DNA of 64,000 bases from Mariannaea sp. PMI_226 (GCA_024336345.1 JANFOG010000007.1:1612001-1676000), one strand, 5' to 3'. Counted from the stretch's first letter, positions 34,250-45,190 are shown. The notes: generated by a model not told the origin, from the letters alone. Translations and numbers: made by a program.

Positions 34250-35953
34250 ATGAACAACCCAATCAAATCCGAAGTCCCCATGTTCCAGGAGATGGACTCA
34301 TCCAGAGCGCCTTCTACTCTCGTGCCAAGCGGAGACTGCGATGTTGAAAAGGACCAGATTGATAAATGTTCTGGTCACCAGACGCCTACGGCCGATTTCG
34401 TATCCGATCAAGAACCTGGCAGACCAGAGAACCTCACCAACATCAAATGGTTCATCATTCTTGTGTGCATCTATGTCACAGATTTTCTATATGGTCTCGA
34501 CGCAACAATTGCTGCAGACATTCAGGGAGACATCATTGAGCAATTTGGTCATATCCAGCAACTCGCGTGGATAGGTGTCGGTTTTTTTCTCGGATCAGTT
34601 GCTGTTATCCTGCCAGTTGGTGAGCTCTTTGGCTGTTTCAACATGAAATGGCTCTTTGCAGGCTCGGTGGCTTGCTTCGAAATTGGCTCCTTGATATGTG
34701 GTGCGGCACCAGCTATGACTGCGCTCATCGTCGGTCGTGTCATTGCTGGAATAGGTGGTAGTGGCATCTACCTCGGTGGGTTGAATATGATCTCTGCGCT
34801 GACCTCGCCTCAAGAGCGAGGCACCTACATCGGACTGATGGGCTTCTTTTGGGGCCTTGGAGCAGTATTGGGCCCTGTGGTAGGGGGTTCTTTTGCCGTG
34901 CATGCGACTTGGCGCTGGGCCTTTTACATCAACCTCGTGGTAGGCGCTGTTGCAGCTCCTGGTATCCTCTGGTTGATGCCTTCAATCAACTACGGCAAAC
35001 ATGAATCGGTTTATTCTCGCTTGGCCAGATTGGATTTTGTCGGTTTCATCCTTGGGGCAGGTCTCTGGACATCGTTCACCATGGCCCTTACAATGGCAGG
35101 AAACCAATGGCCCTGGAAAGATGGTCGAACAATTGCCATTTTCATCGTCCTTGGATTCTTGCTCGTATCATATGCCATCCAACAGACCTTTTCCATCTTT
35201 ACCACTGAGAAGAGGCGATCCTTCCCTGTCCAGTTGCTGAGATCTCGCACACAAATACTCCTCGTGGTCGCTAATGCCGCAAATATTACCGTCCTCTACA
35301 TCGTGGTGTACTTTGTACCAATTTATTTCCAGTTTGTGCACCAAGATTCGGCATTGATGGCGGCCGTGAGATTATTACCTTTTGTCATCATAACAGTTAC
35401 GTTCAATGTGGCGGCAGGGTATATTCTCCCGAAAGTCCAGTACTATATGATTATCTATGTCGTGTCCGGGATATTGATGACTTTGGGTAGCGGTCTTTTG
35501 ATGGGCTACTTTGATCCTTCGACCCCGGCAGCGCATATATATGGCTTTTCAGTTCTTATTGCTATCGGATGCGGCATGACATTGCAAACACACTACACAA
35601 TCAGTGGTATCAAGGCGAAGGAAAATATAGGCCAGGCACTCTCCTTGCAAAATATTGCCCAGATTGGAGGAGCGACAATTGCGCTTGTTATCGCAGGCCA
35701 GATTTTTCAAAGTTTGTCGTTTCAATACCTCAGCCAGGTTCTATCGGGCCTGGGCTTTTCGGAAGCAGATATCAGAAATGGCGCAGCTGGGACACAGAGC
35801 GAGTTGTTCAAGCAGCTCAGTGGCCCAGTGAAGGACCAAGCTGTGCGTGCCATTACGAAGGCGATGCAGAAAAGCCTGACGCTGGTTGTGGTTGGCAGTG
35901 CAGTCACGCTTGTCACGGGAATATTGATGAAGTTCGAAAAAATCATCGCTTAG
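34250..35953 (+). CDS. MFS transporter, DHA2 (14-helix) drug:H+ antiporter type
   Basis: A single exon of 567 residues from the ATG at 34250 (the frame is open further upstream without an ATG). A cytosolic tail of about 65 residues precedes the first helix (WFIILVCIYVTDFLYGLDAT). The antiporter motif C is clear (FFWGLGAVLGPVVGGSFAV), and the helix 4-5 region carries VGRVIAGIGGSGIYLGG. Hydrophobic segments fit 14 helices, as in fungal TRI12/DHA2 exporters of toxins and secondary metabolites. The substrate is unknown and no biosynthetic core gene lies nearby. It should reside in the plasma membrane. A TATATAT run lies about 105 bp upstream. Confidence 0.93.
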   Translation: MNNPIKSEVPMFQEMDSSRAPSTLVPSGDCDVEKDQIDKCSGHQTPTADFVSDQEPGRPENLTNIKWFIILVCIYVTDFLYGLDATIAADIQGDIIEQFGHIQQLAWIGVGFFLGSVAVILPVGELFGCFNMKWLFAGSVACFEIGSLICGAAPAMTALIVGRVIAGIGGSGIYLGGLNMISALTSPQERGTYIGLMGFFWGLGAVLGPVVGGSFAVHATWRWAFYINLVVGAVAAPGILWLMPSINYGKHESVYSRLARLDFVGFILGAGLWTSFTMALTMAGNQWPWKDGRTIAIFIVLGFLLVSYAIQQTFSIFTTEKRRSFPVQLLRSRTQILLVVANAANITVLYIVVYFVPIYFQFVHQDSALMAAVRLLPFVIITVTFNVAAGYILPKVQYYMIIYVVSGILMTLGSGLLMGYFDPSTPAAHIYGFSVLIAIGCGMTLQTHYTISGIKAKENIGQALSLQNIAQIGGATIALVIAGQIFQSLSFQYLSQVLSGLGFSEADIRNGAAGTQSELFKQLSGPVKDQAVRAITKAMQKSLTLVVVGSAVTLVTGILMKFEKIIA

Positions 35954-36625
35954 AATTGTAGAACTCTCTAGCGTAGCTATTAGATTTCTGTATCTCTGTA
36001 AAGTCGATAGAATTAGTCGAAAATAAAATTCAATATTGTCTCCCTAATTTTTTTATTTTTTTCTTGAAATGAATGCATGATTAGTGTGTAAAGCTCAAAT
36101 GATTGTGTGCCCTTCTTTTGATGAGACCTTGCCAATGGTGAGCCGCCCTTTTGATTTGTCCGTTTGAGAACTGGGGAAGAGGACCTTTTATTTGCCAATA
36201 GAATTTCCATGTTCCTCATCCTAGGGGAAGCGTAGCTTATTCAGCGGAATCAACCGTGCCGTGCCGTGCCACCTGTAGTCTGCTTCTCCATTCACTTGAT
36301 GGGGCGCGTTGGGAGCTTTGGCAACGGGAGTAAGCCACGGTTCACACCAGCCCCATCTCAGCGCAACCCGCTTGACTCCAGTAACTGTTCGTCACACAAC
36401 TGCCGGCCCAATTCCCCCCCACGATCTTTTTTCTTTCTCTCGATGGCGTGAAACCGCCGGAATTGACCCCTACGTTCCCCGTCGAGTGCCAAGTCGCGGC
36501 GAACAGGGATAGTCACGCTACTCCGTACACAGTACTCCCCCTTGCATCAACGAAATCGAAAGGGTAAAATCTACAGTTCATCAGATCACGTGCCATCTCT
36601 GGCATCGTGGCTCACTAGTCATACC
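35954..36625. other. Intergenic region with the promoter of the APH-like gene
   Basis: No gene. It contains a short CGTGC tandem near 36257 (GTGCCGTGCCGTGCC) and pyrimidine-rich sequence before the next gene. Confidence 0.5.
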
Positions 36626-38146
36626 ATGTATGATGGTCAAGAAGAACTGGATAATCTGGTCTGGGACAAGAACGATGAGGACTCCGACGAGGCGCAGAAA
36701 CGAATGCGACTCAAGACCACCTGTCGTAAGGTCGAACAACTCACAGAAGAAAAATTTGGAAAATCAGCAACCTTAGTATCACCATTGATCGTTGGTGGCT
36801 TCAATATCCTCTACAGAGTACGCCTCGAGGGTATGTCACCAGATGTCATGGTTCGGCTGCCTTGCCCGAGCCTTGTTCAATTTCCAAAGGAGAAGACTAT
36901 CCAAGAAGCAGCTACGGCAAGTTTCATTGCGAAAGAGACGCAGCTACCTATTCCCCGAAATTTCTTTTATGACCAGGATTCAATAGTTGGGCCCTATGTG
37001 ATTATGGAACGTATTGAAAACTGTGGGAGCCTGTCGGCGAGGCTCACCCGGCCCAGTGAAGACTCTTCCGCGCCCCACGTCCTGGATCCCAACGTTTCTG
37101 AATCTACACTAGAAGCTATCTGGAGCAAGGTAGCGCATTGTATGCTGCGTCTTTCCCGCATAACTTTCCCGCGGATTGGAGCTTTGATCAAGACCAAACA
37201 AGGCTCTTACGAAGTAGCCGGAAGGCCAATAACTCATAACATGACGGATATGGTTCGACTCGCAAATATTCCTCCTATCGTCCTTCCGCCAACTGGGAAG
37301 ACGTATGGGACGGCAGACGAATGGTATACGGCGTTAGCGGAAATGCACATTGCACAACTCATCTTCCAGCACAACGATCTTGTCACTACCGAAGATGATT
37401 GCCGAAACAAGTACGTCGCACGCCAAATATTTCGTAGATTGGCTAAACAAGGTCGATTATCCACTTTTGGCTTCGCAGAGGACAATTGGTCTGCCCAGTC
37501 ATCCAAGATTCCAGCTAGCACCCTTTGCCCTGCCCCTCCTACCTCTAGTTTGTTTCGACTGTGGGGAGACGATTTCCGAGCAGGAAATATCCTCCTTAAT
37601 GATTCGGATGAAATTGCGGCCCTCATCGACTGGGAATACACGTATGTTGGACCAACGCAGTTTATTCTCGACCCACCTTGGTGGCTCCTCTTGGAGACTG
37701 CCGAGATGTGGTCCGCCGGCATCGATGACTGGAAGAAGACTTATGAAATCCGATTGAAGACTTGGCTCTCTGCTATGGAAACAGCAGAAGCGGATATGGC
37801 AGGACCGAGTAGGGCGGAACCCGGTACCTTACCGGCACCACTATCTAGGTATATGCGAGAGAGTTGGGAAACTGGGCGATTCTACCTCAGCTATGGGGCT
37901 AGGAAAAGCTGGGCGTTTGACGCCATGTACTGGAAATTTTTGGATGAGAGATTTTTTGGGGATCGAGAAAGCGGTGTTATGAAAAATGATTTGTGGAAGA
38001 CAAGGGTGCACCTGTTGAATGAAAAGGAGAGAGTAGGCATGGAGCCCTTTGTAGAGAGAAAGATGGCCGAGTCGAGAGAAAGACGCATTGTCGACTGGGA
38101 CCCAACCGAAGCGAAGGAGCGTTTTTCAGAGTTATTATTTGATTAA
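36626..38146 (+). CDS. Aminoglycoside phosphotransferase (APH)-like small-molecule kinase
   Basis: A single exon of 506 residues from the ATG at 36626. It has the fungal APH-type pattern: a nucleotide-binding beta-lobe with GGFNILYRVRL and VMVRLPCPS, a hinge YVIMERIE, the catalytic-loop equivalent LWGDDFRAGNILL near residue 315, the metal-binding IDWEYTYVGPTQF near residue 335, then DPPWWLLLETAEMW typical of the large fungal subfamily. Proteins of this group probably phosphorylate small molecules or are derived from such enzymes; no substrate is known. The histidine of the classical HGD catalytic loop is replaced by tryptophan-glycine (WGDD), common in this fungal branch as I recall it. Confidence 0.88.
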   Translation: MYDGQEELDNLVWDKNDEDSDEAQKRMRLKTTCRKVEQLTEEKFGKSATLVSPLIVGGFNILYRVRLEGMSPDVMVRLPCPSLVQFPKEKTIQEAATASFIAKETQLPIPRNFFYDQDSIVGPYVIMERIENCGSLSARLTRPSEDSSAPHVLDPNVSESTLEAIWSKVAHCMLRLSRITFPRIGALIKTKQGSYEVAGRPITHNMTDMVRLANIPPIVLPPTGKTYGTADEWYTALAEMHIAQLIFQHNDLVTTEDDCRNKYVARQIFRRLAKQGRLSTFGFAEDNWSAQSSKIPASTLCPAPPTSSLFRLWGDDFRAGNILLNDSDEIAALIDWEYTYVGPTQFILDPPWWLLLETAEMWSAGIDDWKKTYEIRLKTWLSAMETAEADMAGPSRAEPGTLPAPLSRYMRESWETGRFYLSYGARKSWAFDAMYWKFLDERFFGDRESGVMKNDLWKTRVHLLNEKERVGMEPFVERKMAESRERRIVDWDPTEAKERFSELLFD

Positions 38147-38472
38147 GATATAATTAGTGCAAGTACGTCAAGTTCATAACGAAGGGGGTTGTGAAAATGT
38201 TTAGATTGTTGCTTTTTAGATCTATTTTCAATATACATCCATCATGAAAGTAAGCCAAAGCAGGTTAATATGTCAAGTCGCTTTGTCACCTCTTCTCCTG
38301 GGTTGTCCTAACCCTTCAATGAGATGCGGTCATGGCCATGTCGATGAGCTTCGCCAACGCTGACCGCTTTGGGATGCAGTTGACGCACATTCAGGATAGT
38401 ATAGAAGTCAAAGTACATATTCCCGAGGGCCCCCCAAAAAGGTTTCTCAGAAATATCAATGAGATCCCACCA
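38147..38472. other. Convergent intergenic region
   Basis: Shared 3' space of the APH-like and crotonase-like genes. No gene seen. Confidence 0.5.
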
Positions 38473-39369
38473 CTATTTATACAGCTGAACCATGTTGGTG
38501 CCCATGTTCAACTCCCATTGTCTAGATTGGTTGCGTGACACCGCGAGGAACTTTCCAACACTCTCCTGTGCAACCTTGGTGGTTGCCAGCTCGTTATACC
38601 GGTCCATGTCATCCTGAATTTGCTGCTGCGTCGGTCCCTGCTCGGCAATTCCCGCCTTGGTTGCCAGAATTGCTTCGATGGGGAACAATGCCACCCTCTT
38701 CGCGAACGAATCAACATGCTTCCTCAATGCATCCTTAGATGAGTAGGCCGAGTTGACCCATCCAATTCTCGCCGCCTCCGTAGCGTCAACTTGCTCGCCG
38801 GAAAGCAAGTGCTCTGCCGCCCGAGCACCTCCAATCAAGTTCCTCAGCTGCTGCATTCCGCCGACATGGATCACGCCAAGTCCAACTTCTGGGGTACTGA
38901 ACTGAGCATCGGGACCAGCAAAGCGCATATCCATGTGCATGGCCTGCTCGTTACCGGCGCCCCAAGTTCGACCGTTGATCTCGCCAACGAAAACAACGGG
39001 GGTCGAAGTCAAGAGGGCCAGGTTCGTGAAGTACTTTGTGACAATGTCCGTGACGTTTAATGATGGATCAAGAGATCCGGTGAAGATGTTTGCATCAAGG
39101 TGTGATATCCAGAAGCCAGATACATCACTGGAGACGACTACGACCTTAGTAGAGTTGTGCTTGGAACTATTGAGCTCCGTGAGGAACGAATTGAACTCCA
39201 CGACCACATTCGCATCCCAAAGATTGATAGGTGGGTTGGAGACGGTAATGCGAAGTGCACTGCAATCATCGCTGATGCAGGACCGTTGCAAATATCGGTA
39301 TGAGGGCCATGAAGAGGCGAGGCATGTCTGGGCAGCAGGGAAAAGGGTGAATAACCAGGAGGGTGCCAT
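38473..39369 (-). CDS. Crotonase-superfamily (enoyl-CoA hydratase/isomerase-like) protein, possibly secreted
   Basis: A single exon of 298 residues. The crotonase fold is shown by LRITVSNPPINLWDANVV near the start, VVVVSSDVSGFWISHLD, the oxyanion-hole region EINGRTWGAGNEQAMHMDMR, and FSTPEVGLGVIHVGGMQQL with the conserved glutamate. The C-terminal helices follow. The first 20 residues (MAPSWLFTLFPAAQTCLASS) are hydrophobic enough for a secretion signal, and several N-glycosylation sequons exist, which would be odd for a CoA enzyme. Fungi do have a crotonase-like group with signal peptides and unknown substrates. An active-site survey is not possible by eye. It is convergent with the APH-like gene. 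Confidence 0.85.
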   Translation of the reverse strand: MAPSWLFTLFPAAQTCLASSWPSYRYLQRSCISDDCSALRITVSNPPINLWDANVVVEFNSFLTELNSSKHNSTKVVVVSSDVSGFWISHLDANIFTGSLDPSLNVTDIVTKYFTNLALLTSTPVVFVGEINGRTWGAGNEQAMHMDMRFAGPDAQFSTPEVGLGVIHVGGMQQLRNLIGGARAAEHLLSGEQVDATEAARIGWVNSAYSSKDALRKHVDSFAKRVALFPIEAILATKAGIAEQGPTQQQIQDDMDRYNELATTKVAQESVGKFLAVSRNQSRQWELNMGTNMVQLYK

Positions 39370-42320
39370 TGGGATTTAATATCTTGGCTTCGTGAATCAC
39401 CTCAACTTGGGCTTTGACCGAATCACGAAGGAAGAAAATGATAATGGTGAAGATTGTAGTAAGATTTGAACTTGTGGTGGCATCAACTGACGCTCTATAT
39501 ATCTCACCCAAGAAGGGAGCATTATATAATAGCGATAAAGATATCTCTATCTTTTGGATGGCTTTATTCTATCATCGCACCCTCAGTCCGTTCTAGCTTA
39601 TGACTGCTGATCAAGGGTCATGAGAGTGTTATGTCAACCCGCGCGGGAAAGTTACAGGTGTGAAGGAATACGTTGCTTAGAAATATTCTTCCATCGGATC
39701 GTATATCTCTCTAGGAGTGCTAAGGCAATATGGCCGTATTGGCCCCGGGCTCACCCATGTTCCTCATTGTGACCCAAAGAGTACAGATCAATGTGAATGA
39801 TACGTATCATTGCATAGTGAACACACAGTGAACTAGAGCCATGCGAGGTAGCAGTGAAGGTCTTGAGTACTTTCATCATAGGCTAATCCTCACGTAAATC
39901 TAAGTATCTGTGCCAATATGTAATCTTTCTTATTGGACGATATCCCTGTTTGGTACGTAAATGCTGTGCCCAAGCATGTTCAACGGGAAAGCAGAGCACG
40001 ATATACTTACCTGCCACTCTCGTCCGAGCGATGCGGACTTTGCTGACGACATGAGCACTGTCGTCGGCAATAATCACCCCATGGGGTCAGAGAGGCAACA
40101 CAAATTCTGCGTTTTCATTGATCGTGGATTCTATCCGACACCCTAGCTTATGGCAGCATCCGCTTAGGTAGCCGTAGAGGGAATACCCGCCTCAGTCAAC
40201 TTGCTATTTCCGCTGATCGATGTTTCCGCTCGTGGTAGCGACTTACCATTGATGAGGGCTTCGTGGGTACCTGAGGTTATGTCGAGTGTAAATCCTGTTT
40301 GTTGCACACTTGTGGATTCCTCTCCACGATCTTAAGGCTCATGTCGGGGGTTCCGGAGTGCACACCCCATTATGACCGAGTTATTCAGAATTCATTCCGG
40401 CGTGTTTAGGCAAGCGGAGCATATCAGGCCCTATCTCTTCCCAACTTTGTAAGAGTAACATTAGATAAATACTCATTTTTCCAGAACAGTAGGAGTCGAT
40501 TGAGAACTTTTCTCAGGGCCATGCATGTGATGCCGATGATCCTTTGATGTGTGGTCAGGGATATAGCTGGTACAGTGTACATAGGGGAATATCGTAGAGA
40601 AATGACTACCTTTAATGTTTTGCAGCATCTGATTTGCGAGCTTCCTTATTTTAATATCCTCCGCTTACATCAGCGCACTTAAAGGGATAACTGACTGCCT
40701 CATCTTTCAGAATGAGTTCCCACATAGCAATGCGGCGATAACCTGGAGATGGCGATGGAAGCGGGTCGGAACCTGAAGATCATCTTCCTCAAAAGGCATT
40801 GTTTGTTGTCCGTTAGATGGATATCTCCGCAGGGTCCACGATGGCTTGCGCGCGTTAATTGTTATTTCAAAGTCCGCACACCAAGTCCGCCGCACCTCTC
40901 AACCTGAAGACTTTTTCTCCAGAAACACACTGCTTGCTACGCAACCAGCCAGGTTCCTGGGCGGACTTTATGAATCAAATTTTGTGGCTAGTAGATCAAG
41001 GAGTAATTCCTCAAGGAACGATTCCGTTGAGGAATAGCATCTTGTAGCCGCCATGTACGTTCATCGCTGCTGATCAGTATGCTTTGCGTTATCAGCGAGG
41101 CGAGAAGCATTTCCATGACAAAGGAGTAACCCTACTGTCGCTATGGCCTTGGCGGTCCAAATGGTGTATAGTGTAGAAAGTTATGCAAATGGAATAATGA
41201 TCTCTTGTGTAAAGATGCTACAAAAGGCATAGTATAGTTTATAGCATAGTGATCTTAATGCGGACCCAGCTGGCTTGAATGCGGAGTTGCCCCACGACAA
41301 AAACCTGACTAGAATCAGGGCTCATTCCGTGCGGGAGAATTTTTGGCCTATGTCAAATCATTCCGAAGTCCCGGTAAGCTAAGGGAGCAGACCAGTTCTT
41401 GGCTGGAGGCAACTTCTGGATGATTTGGTTAAAAAAGCGTAGTAGTCCCGAGGCTAAGCGGTTCAGGCCATTAGTCAATTGCATCCTCAGTTGATAGTGA
41501 GCACAAGAGGCGGCAACATGCCAGTGCCTTGACTAGGTGTCTTACATAGGAGAGTAAGCTCCTAGCGGCCGCGTGTATGTGTATTCGGTAGACTGGCTGA
41601 TTCGCTATCAGAAGGTCTAAGCTTGATTCTCAGAATCCTTTGACGCACCGAACACTGGCTCTACTGCCTCGTTCTCTGTCAATTGACAATGATCAAAGGG
41701 TTTGCGGCTATCTGCCACTTCAGAGACGAGTGTCATCGGACCTATTTTTTACTCAATGATAAGAAGTATCTTTAACAGCCTCCGGCAGACGAATACCCGA
41801 AGACGATGCCCGGTCTCTATAGTGGAATTGCTGAGAGCCTGTAGGAATTCCACCGGCATTTATTCTTGGTCGTATCCCTTCCGCCGAGCTGAGACCAATC
41901 TGCAGACTGGGACATGCAGGTATCTCTCTGTTGGACATGGATGTGGGGCAAATATCGGCCCGGGGCTATGTATTCGAGGGAGACAGAAATCATGAGGTTA
42001 AAGATTTGAAGGTGTAACCCTTCTCTTGATCAATTGGTGATATTTTGTGCGACTATTCCACCACACCGCTATTTCTGGCGCTGTCTAAGTTGGGGAAGGG
42101 AATACTATCTACCTATTTTATGCACGGTGAGGCTGGCTTCAATACGAGGATGGATGCATGTGCACAGCAACCCCATAAAGAAGATTCGGGGAAATACGGG
42201 ATCGTCAATATTCAGAAGAGAATGAAAACTTTCGAACAGAGAGAGTAAAACACTGAGCCCACCCACTACTGCACATTCACGCGAAATTTGCCTTTTCTTC
42301 CTGACCTTTTCAATAGTACG
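39370..42320. other. Gene-poor region
   Basis: About 2.95 kb without a supported gene; small frames near 40846-41047 and 42034-42248 match nothing I know. Confidence 0.5.
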
Positions 42321-43987
42321 ATGCGATTCAGCTTCCTCGCACTGCTTGCTGGGTGGTCAGCGACCTCCTGTGCGAAAACCCCCGTTTCCAATAGTGAGGT
42401 AGAAGGTAAATATCCTGATGACCTCGACGGTCTTGCGAAAAAGCTCTCAAAACTCGCGAAGATTGTGTTCCCGGGATCGGACCAGTTTGACAATGCTTCT
42501 GCTCGTTGGTCCGTTCTGAATGCTCCACACGTCAATTTCGTTGTGATCCCCGCAACTGAGGAAGATGTCTCTGAGACGGCAAGTTCTTATCATTATTATT
42601 CTATTTCCGTAGTGGGGTAGGCATGGCATTATATCGCAGCAAAAAGATTAACGACAGTCAGGTCAAATATGCAAATAAGAAGAGACTGCCTTTTCTGGCG
42701 TATAATACCGCCCACGGAGCTATTACTACACTTCAGAGAATGGATCACGGTATCGAGATTTACTTGAACCAGTTGAGTTATGTTGACATTGCTCACGACG
42801 GAAAAACTGTCAAAATCGGGGCTGGGACACAATCCAAAACTGTGACCGATACACTCTGGGCGGCTGGCAAGCAGACAGGTTTGTTGTTGCGCCGATTCGT
42901 CCGAGACATGTCGCTGAAAGGACAGCGTAGTGACTGGCACCTGCGAGTGCGTTAGTTACATGGGCCCTGGCCTGGGAGGTGGACATGGCTGGCTGCAAGG
43001 GCACCATGGAATAATTGCTGATCAATGGGTATCTTTGAACGTTGTGCTGGCTGATGGCTCTCAGCAGACAATTGATAAAAAATCTGACCTATGGTGGGCC
43101 ATGAAGGGTGCGGGCCATAATTTCGGTATTGTGACTTCAGTCACTGCCAAGATCTACGATATTCAGCACCGCCATTGGGCCATAGAGGCAATGGTGTTTA
43201 GTGGTGACAAGGTTGAGGATGTTTACCAATGTGCAAACGACCATCTTCTCAATAAGCAACCTGAAGGAGTGATTAACTGGTCGTATTGGCTCAACAATCC
43301 TGATGTGAGTTGCAAACAACACACTTTTGTGTTTGGTACTTACTATCAAAGCCTATTATTCTGTTTTGGATTATTCAAGAGGGCGTGGAAACAGTGGATG
43401 CGGCCATCTCAAAGCCTTTTCGCGATATCAACCCGCTCTCCGTGACACCCGACTCGGGGGACTACCGCGATCTCGCAAACTGGACTGGAATCGCTCTCGA
43501 CTCTCCACCCTGTCAAAAAGCTGGTCTCGCGAATCCACGATTCCCCCTGTACCTCGACTCATACAATGTAACAGCGATGAAAAAGGCGTGGAAGATCTTT
43601 GCCGCCGAGACTAGTACCGGCTCCCCATTCAATAACTCACTTTTCATGTTTGAAGGTTATTCTACTCAAGGCGTGCGGGCGTTCCCTGAGGATTCAACAG
43701 CCTTTGCCTTTCGCAACAAGAATCTTCTCGCTGCCCCCCTCATTACGTATAAGCCTGATGGATTTGAATTGGACGGCAAGGCCGCTGAGCTTGGCAGCAA
43801 ACTTCGTAGAATCTTTTACGAGGGTTCCGGTAAGAAGGAGATGAATGTTTATATCAACTATGCCTTTGGCGATGAGAAACCTTCGAATTGGTATGGAAGT
43901 GAAAGATGGCGACAAGAGCGCCTGCAAACTTTGAAACGAAAATACGATCCGCAAAACAAGTTTGGATTCTTCGGCCCTGTGGTGTAA
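42321..43987 (+). CDS. Secreted FAD-linked oxidase, berberine-bridge-enzyme type
   Basis: Four exons, 42321-42578, 42662-42878, 42931-43304 and 43352-43987, give 494 residues. A signal peptide (MRFSFLALLAGWSATSC) precedes an FAD_binding_4 (PCMH) domain with FVVIPATEEDVSETVKYA, AYNTAHGAI (His104, the usual 8-alpha-histidyl FAD anchor) and GTCECVSYMGPGLGGGHGW. The latter has a cysteine (Cys163) aligned with the second covalent FAD anchor of bicovalent enzymes. The C-terminal BBE motif is NWYGSERWRQERLQTLKRKY. The family oxidises sugars, oligosaccharides or secondary metabolites with oxygen. Intron 1 uses a GC donor (GCAAGT at 42579); introns 2 and 3 are standard and short (52 and 47 bp). A sugar-oxidising role would suit the nearby uronide cluster but is only a guess. 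Confidence 0.9.
42579..42661 (+). other. GC-AG intron of the FAD oxidase gene
   Basis: Donor GCAAGT at 42579 and acceptor GTCAG ending at 42661, with a TTAAC branch-like word. The rare GC donor is otherwise perfect consensus and joins EDVSET to VKYANKK, as the family requires. The alternative GT donor at 42617 would insert 13 residues here. Confidence 0.75.
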
Positions 43988-44422
43988 AGTTGAAGCTTGG
44001 CAGGGTTCTTTATCGATGACTGGAGTATGAAAGCCCGGTATATGGCCACCGAATCTTACTATGCATGTCACGAACATATTATCTCAGGGTCACCAAACAC
44101 TCGTTTACTTCGTGAATAGAGACATGGTAGTTTACGATGGGCAGAACTTCATTACGCAGGTCTATCAACCCGCGAGGATAAATATCGTTTGAAGGCAGCG
44201 GAAAATAAGAATAGGAAGCTTAGAACATAGATTTTTTACGGAAACAACCCTTGTCGACTCGGTAAGTCGGAGTGGTTCAAGTTCACAATGCAATATCATT
44301 TATTCTTCATAAGTTCTTTCTATCAGCTCGCCATTGTCAGAATACCCCTACTCCTAAGCACACTGCCAGCTTGGGTTATGCTAATATCTAAACACCCATC
44401 TGCACAACACAGAATCCGCCAT
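43988..44422. other. Convergent intergenic region
   Basis: Shared 3' space of the FAD oxidase and the small secreted protein gene. No gene seen. Confidence 0.5.
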
Positions 44423-44989
44423 TTAATTCGCTGGGCAGGCCTTGTCGCAAGAGCAGTGAATGCTGCTGGACTTGTCCCAGGCCTCTAGCTGCTTCTTGTC
44501 CCAACCACGGCCCTTTGGACAAAATGAGATGTACAGGTGAACGGTTGGAATGCAGCACTTCACAAGTCCACCTGGCTTGGGGCAATGCTGGGTGACGCTG
44601 CTGGATCCTCCCGGGTAGATGACCGAGAGTTCCTTGTACCAGCCAAAACCATGCAGCCAATTCTCCATGGTGCTTTCAATCTCCTCCAGGTAGGGTCTAT
44701 CAACCTCCATAAGAGCGTCGTGGGCCAGTTTGTTGCAAACCATGACGTTGTACACGGTGGATCCCCGCTTAAAAGTCTGTAGACCAACGTCGGGATTGAT
44801 AAAGTTGGAACTGACACGGTCGAGTCGTTGCTTATCGAGCCAAATACGGAGAGCTTGGGCAACAAAGCCGATGATTTCTGGTGCACCAATGGCCCAGATA
44901 GCAATGGCGGGGATTATGGCGTCTGCCGTGGTTGCAAAAAAGCCCACCATGCCAACCGACACGATGAGGGCAAGTGATGTCAACTTCAT
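44423..44989 (-). CDS. Small secreted cysteine-rich protein, unknown family
   Basis: A single coding exon of 188 residues. MKLTSLALIVSVGMVGFFAT followed by TADA is a signal peptide. A second hydrophobic stretch comes next (IIPAIAIWAIGAPEIIGFVA), then a charged middle and a cysteine-rich C-terminal half. All eight cysteines lie in the second half, seven of them in the last 55 residues (QHCPK, VKCCIP, SFCPK, HCSCDKACPAN). No family is recognised. A TATA box and leader intron support a real gene. It could be a secreted effector-like or membrane-active protein; this is inference. Confidence 0.7.
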   Translation of the reverse strand: MKLTSLALIVSVGMVGFFATTADAIIPAIAIWAIGAPEIIGFVAQALRIWLDKQRLDRVSSNFINPDVGLQTFKRGSTVYNVMVCNKLAHDALMEVDRPYLEEIESTMENWLHGFGWYKELSVIYPGGSSSVTQHCPKPGGLVKCCIPTVHLYISFCPKGRGWDKKQLEAWDKSSSIHCSCDKACPAN

Positions 44990-44996
44990 CCTGGAT

Positions 44997-45067
44997 CTAA
45001 ATGGGGAAGCATAGGAATGTAAGCAAAGATGGCTAGACAGACACTTATCAACTGATTAGAATCATAC
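44997..45067 (-). other. Probable 5'-leader intron of the small secreted protein gene
   Basis: On the minus strand, donor GTATGA at 45067 and acceptor ATTTAG at 44997 define a 71-bp intron that ends 7 nt before the ATG. The donor word is the same as in the leader intron at 16817. Confidence 0.55.
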
Positions 45068-45180
45068 TTGCAGTGAAGATACTGAGCAATAGACTAGAGA
45101 GGAGGGCGGGGGGCAGTAGGTCGAATGACTAGCTGTTAATGACTGCGATTAGTAGCAACAGGATGCGTACCAGGAACACT

Positions 45181-45190
45181 TTATTTATAC
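45181..45190 (-). promoter_or_regulatory. TATA box of the small secreted protein gene
   Basis: GTATAAATAA on the minus strand lies about 195 bp before the ATG at 44989. Confidence 0.6.

Noticed and set aside
40846..41047. Two overlapping 60-codon plus-strand frames
   Set aside because: No family features, no splice or promoter support.
42617..42661. GT donor at 42617 for intron 1 of the FAD oxidase
   Set aside because: It would add 13 residues inside a conserved stretch; the GC donor gives the expected family sequence. Kept as a possible splice variant.
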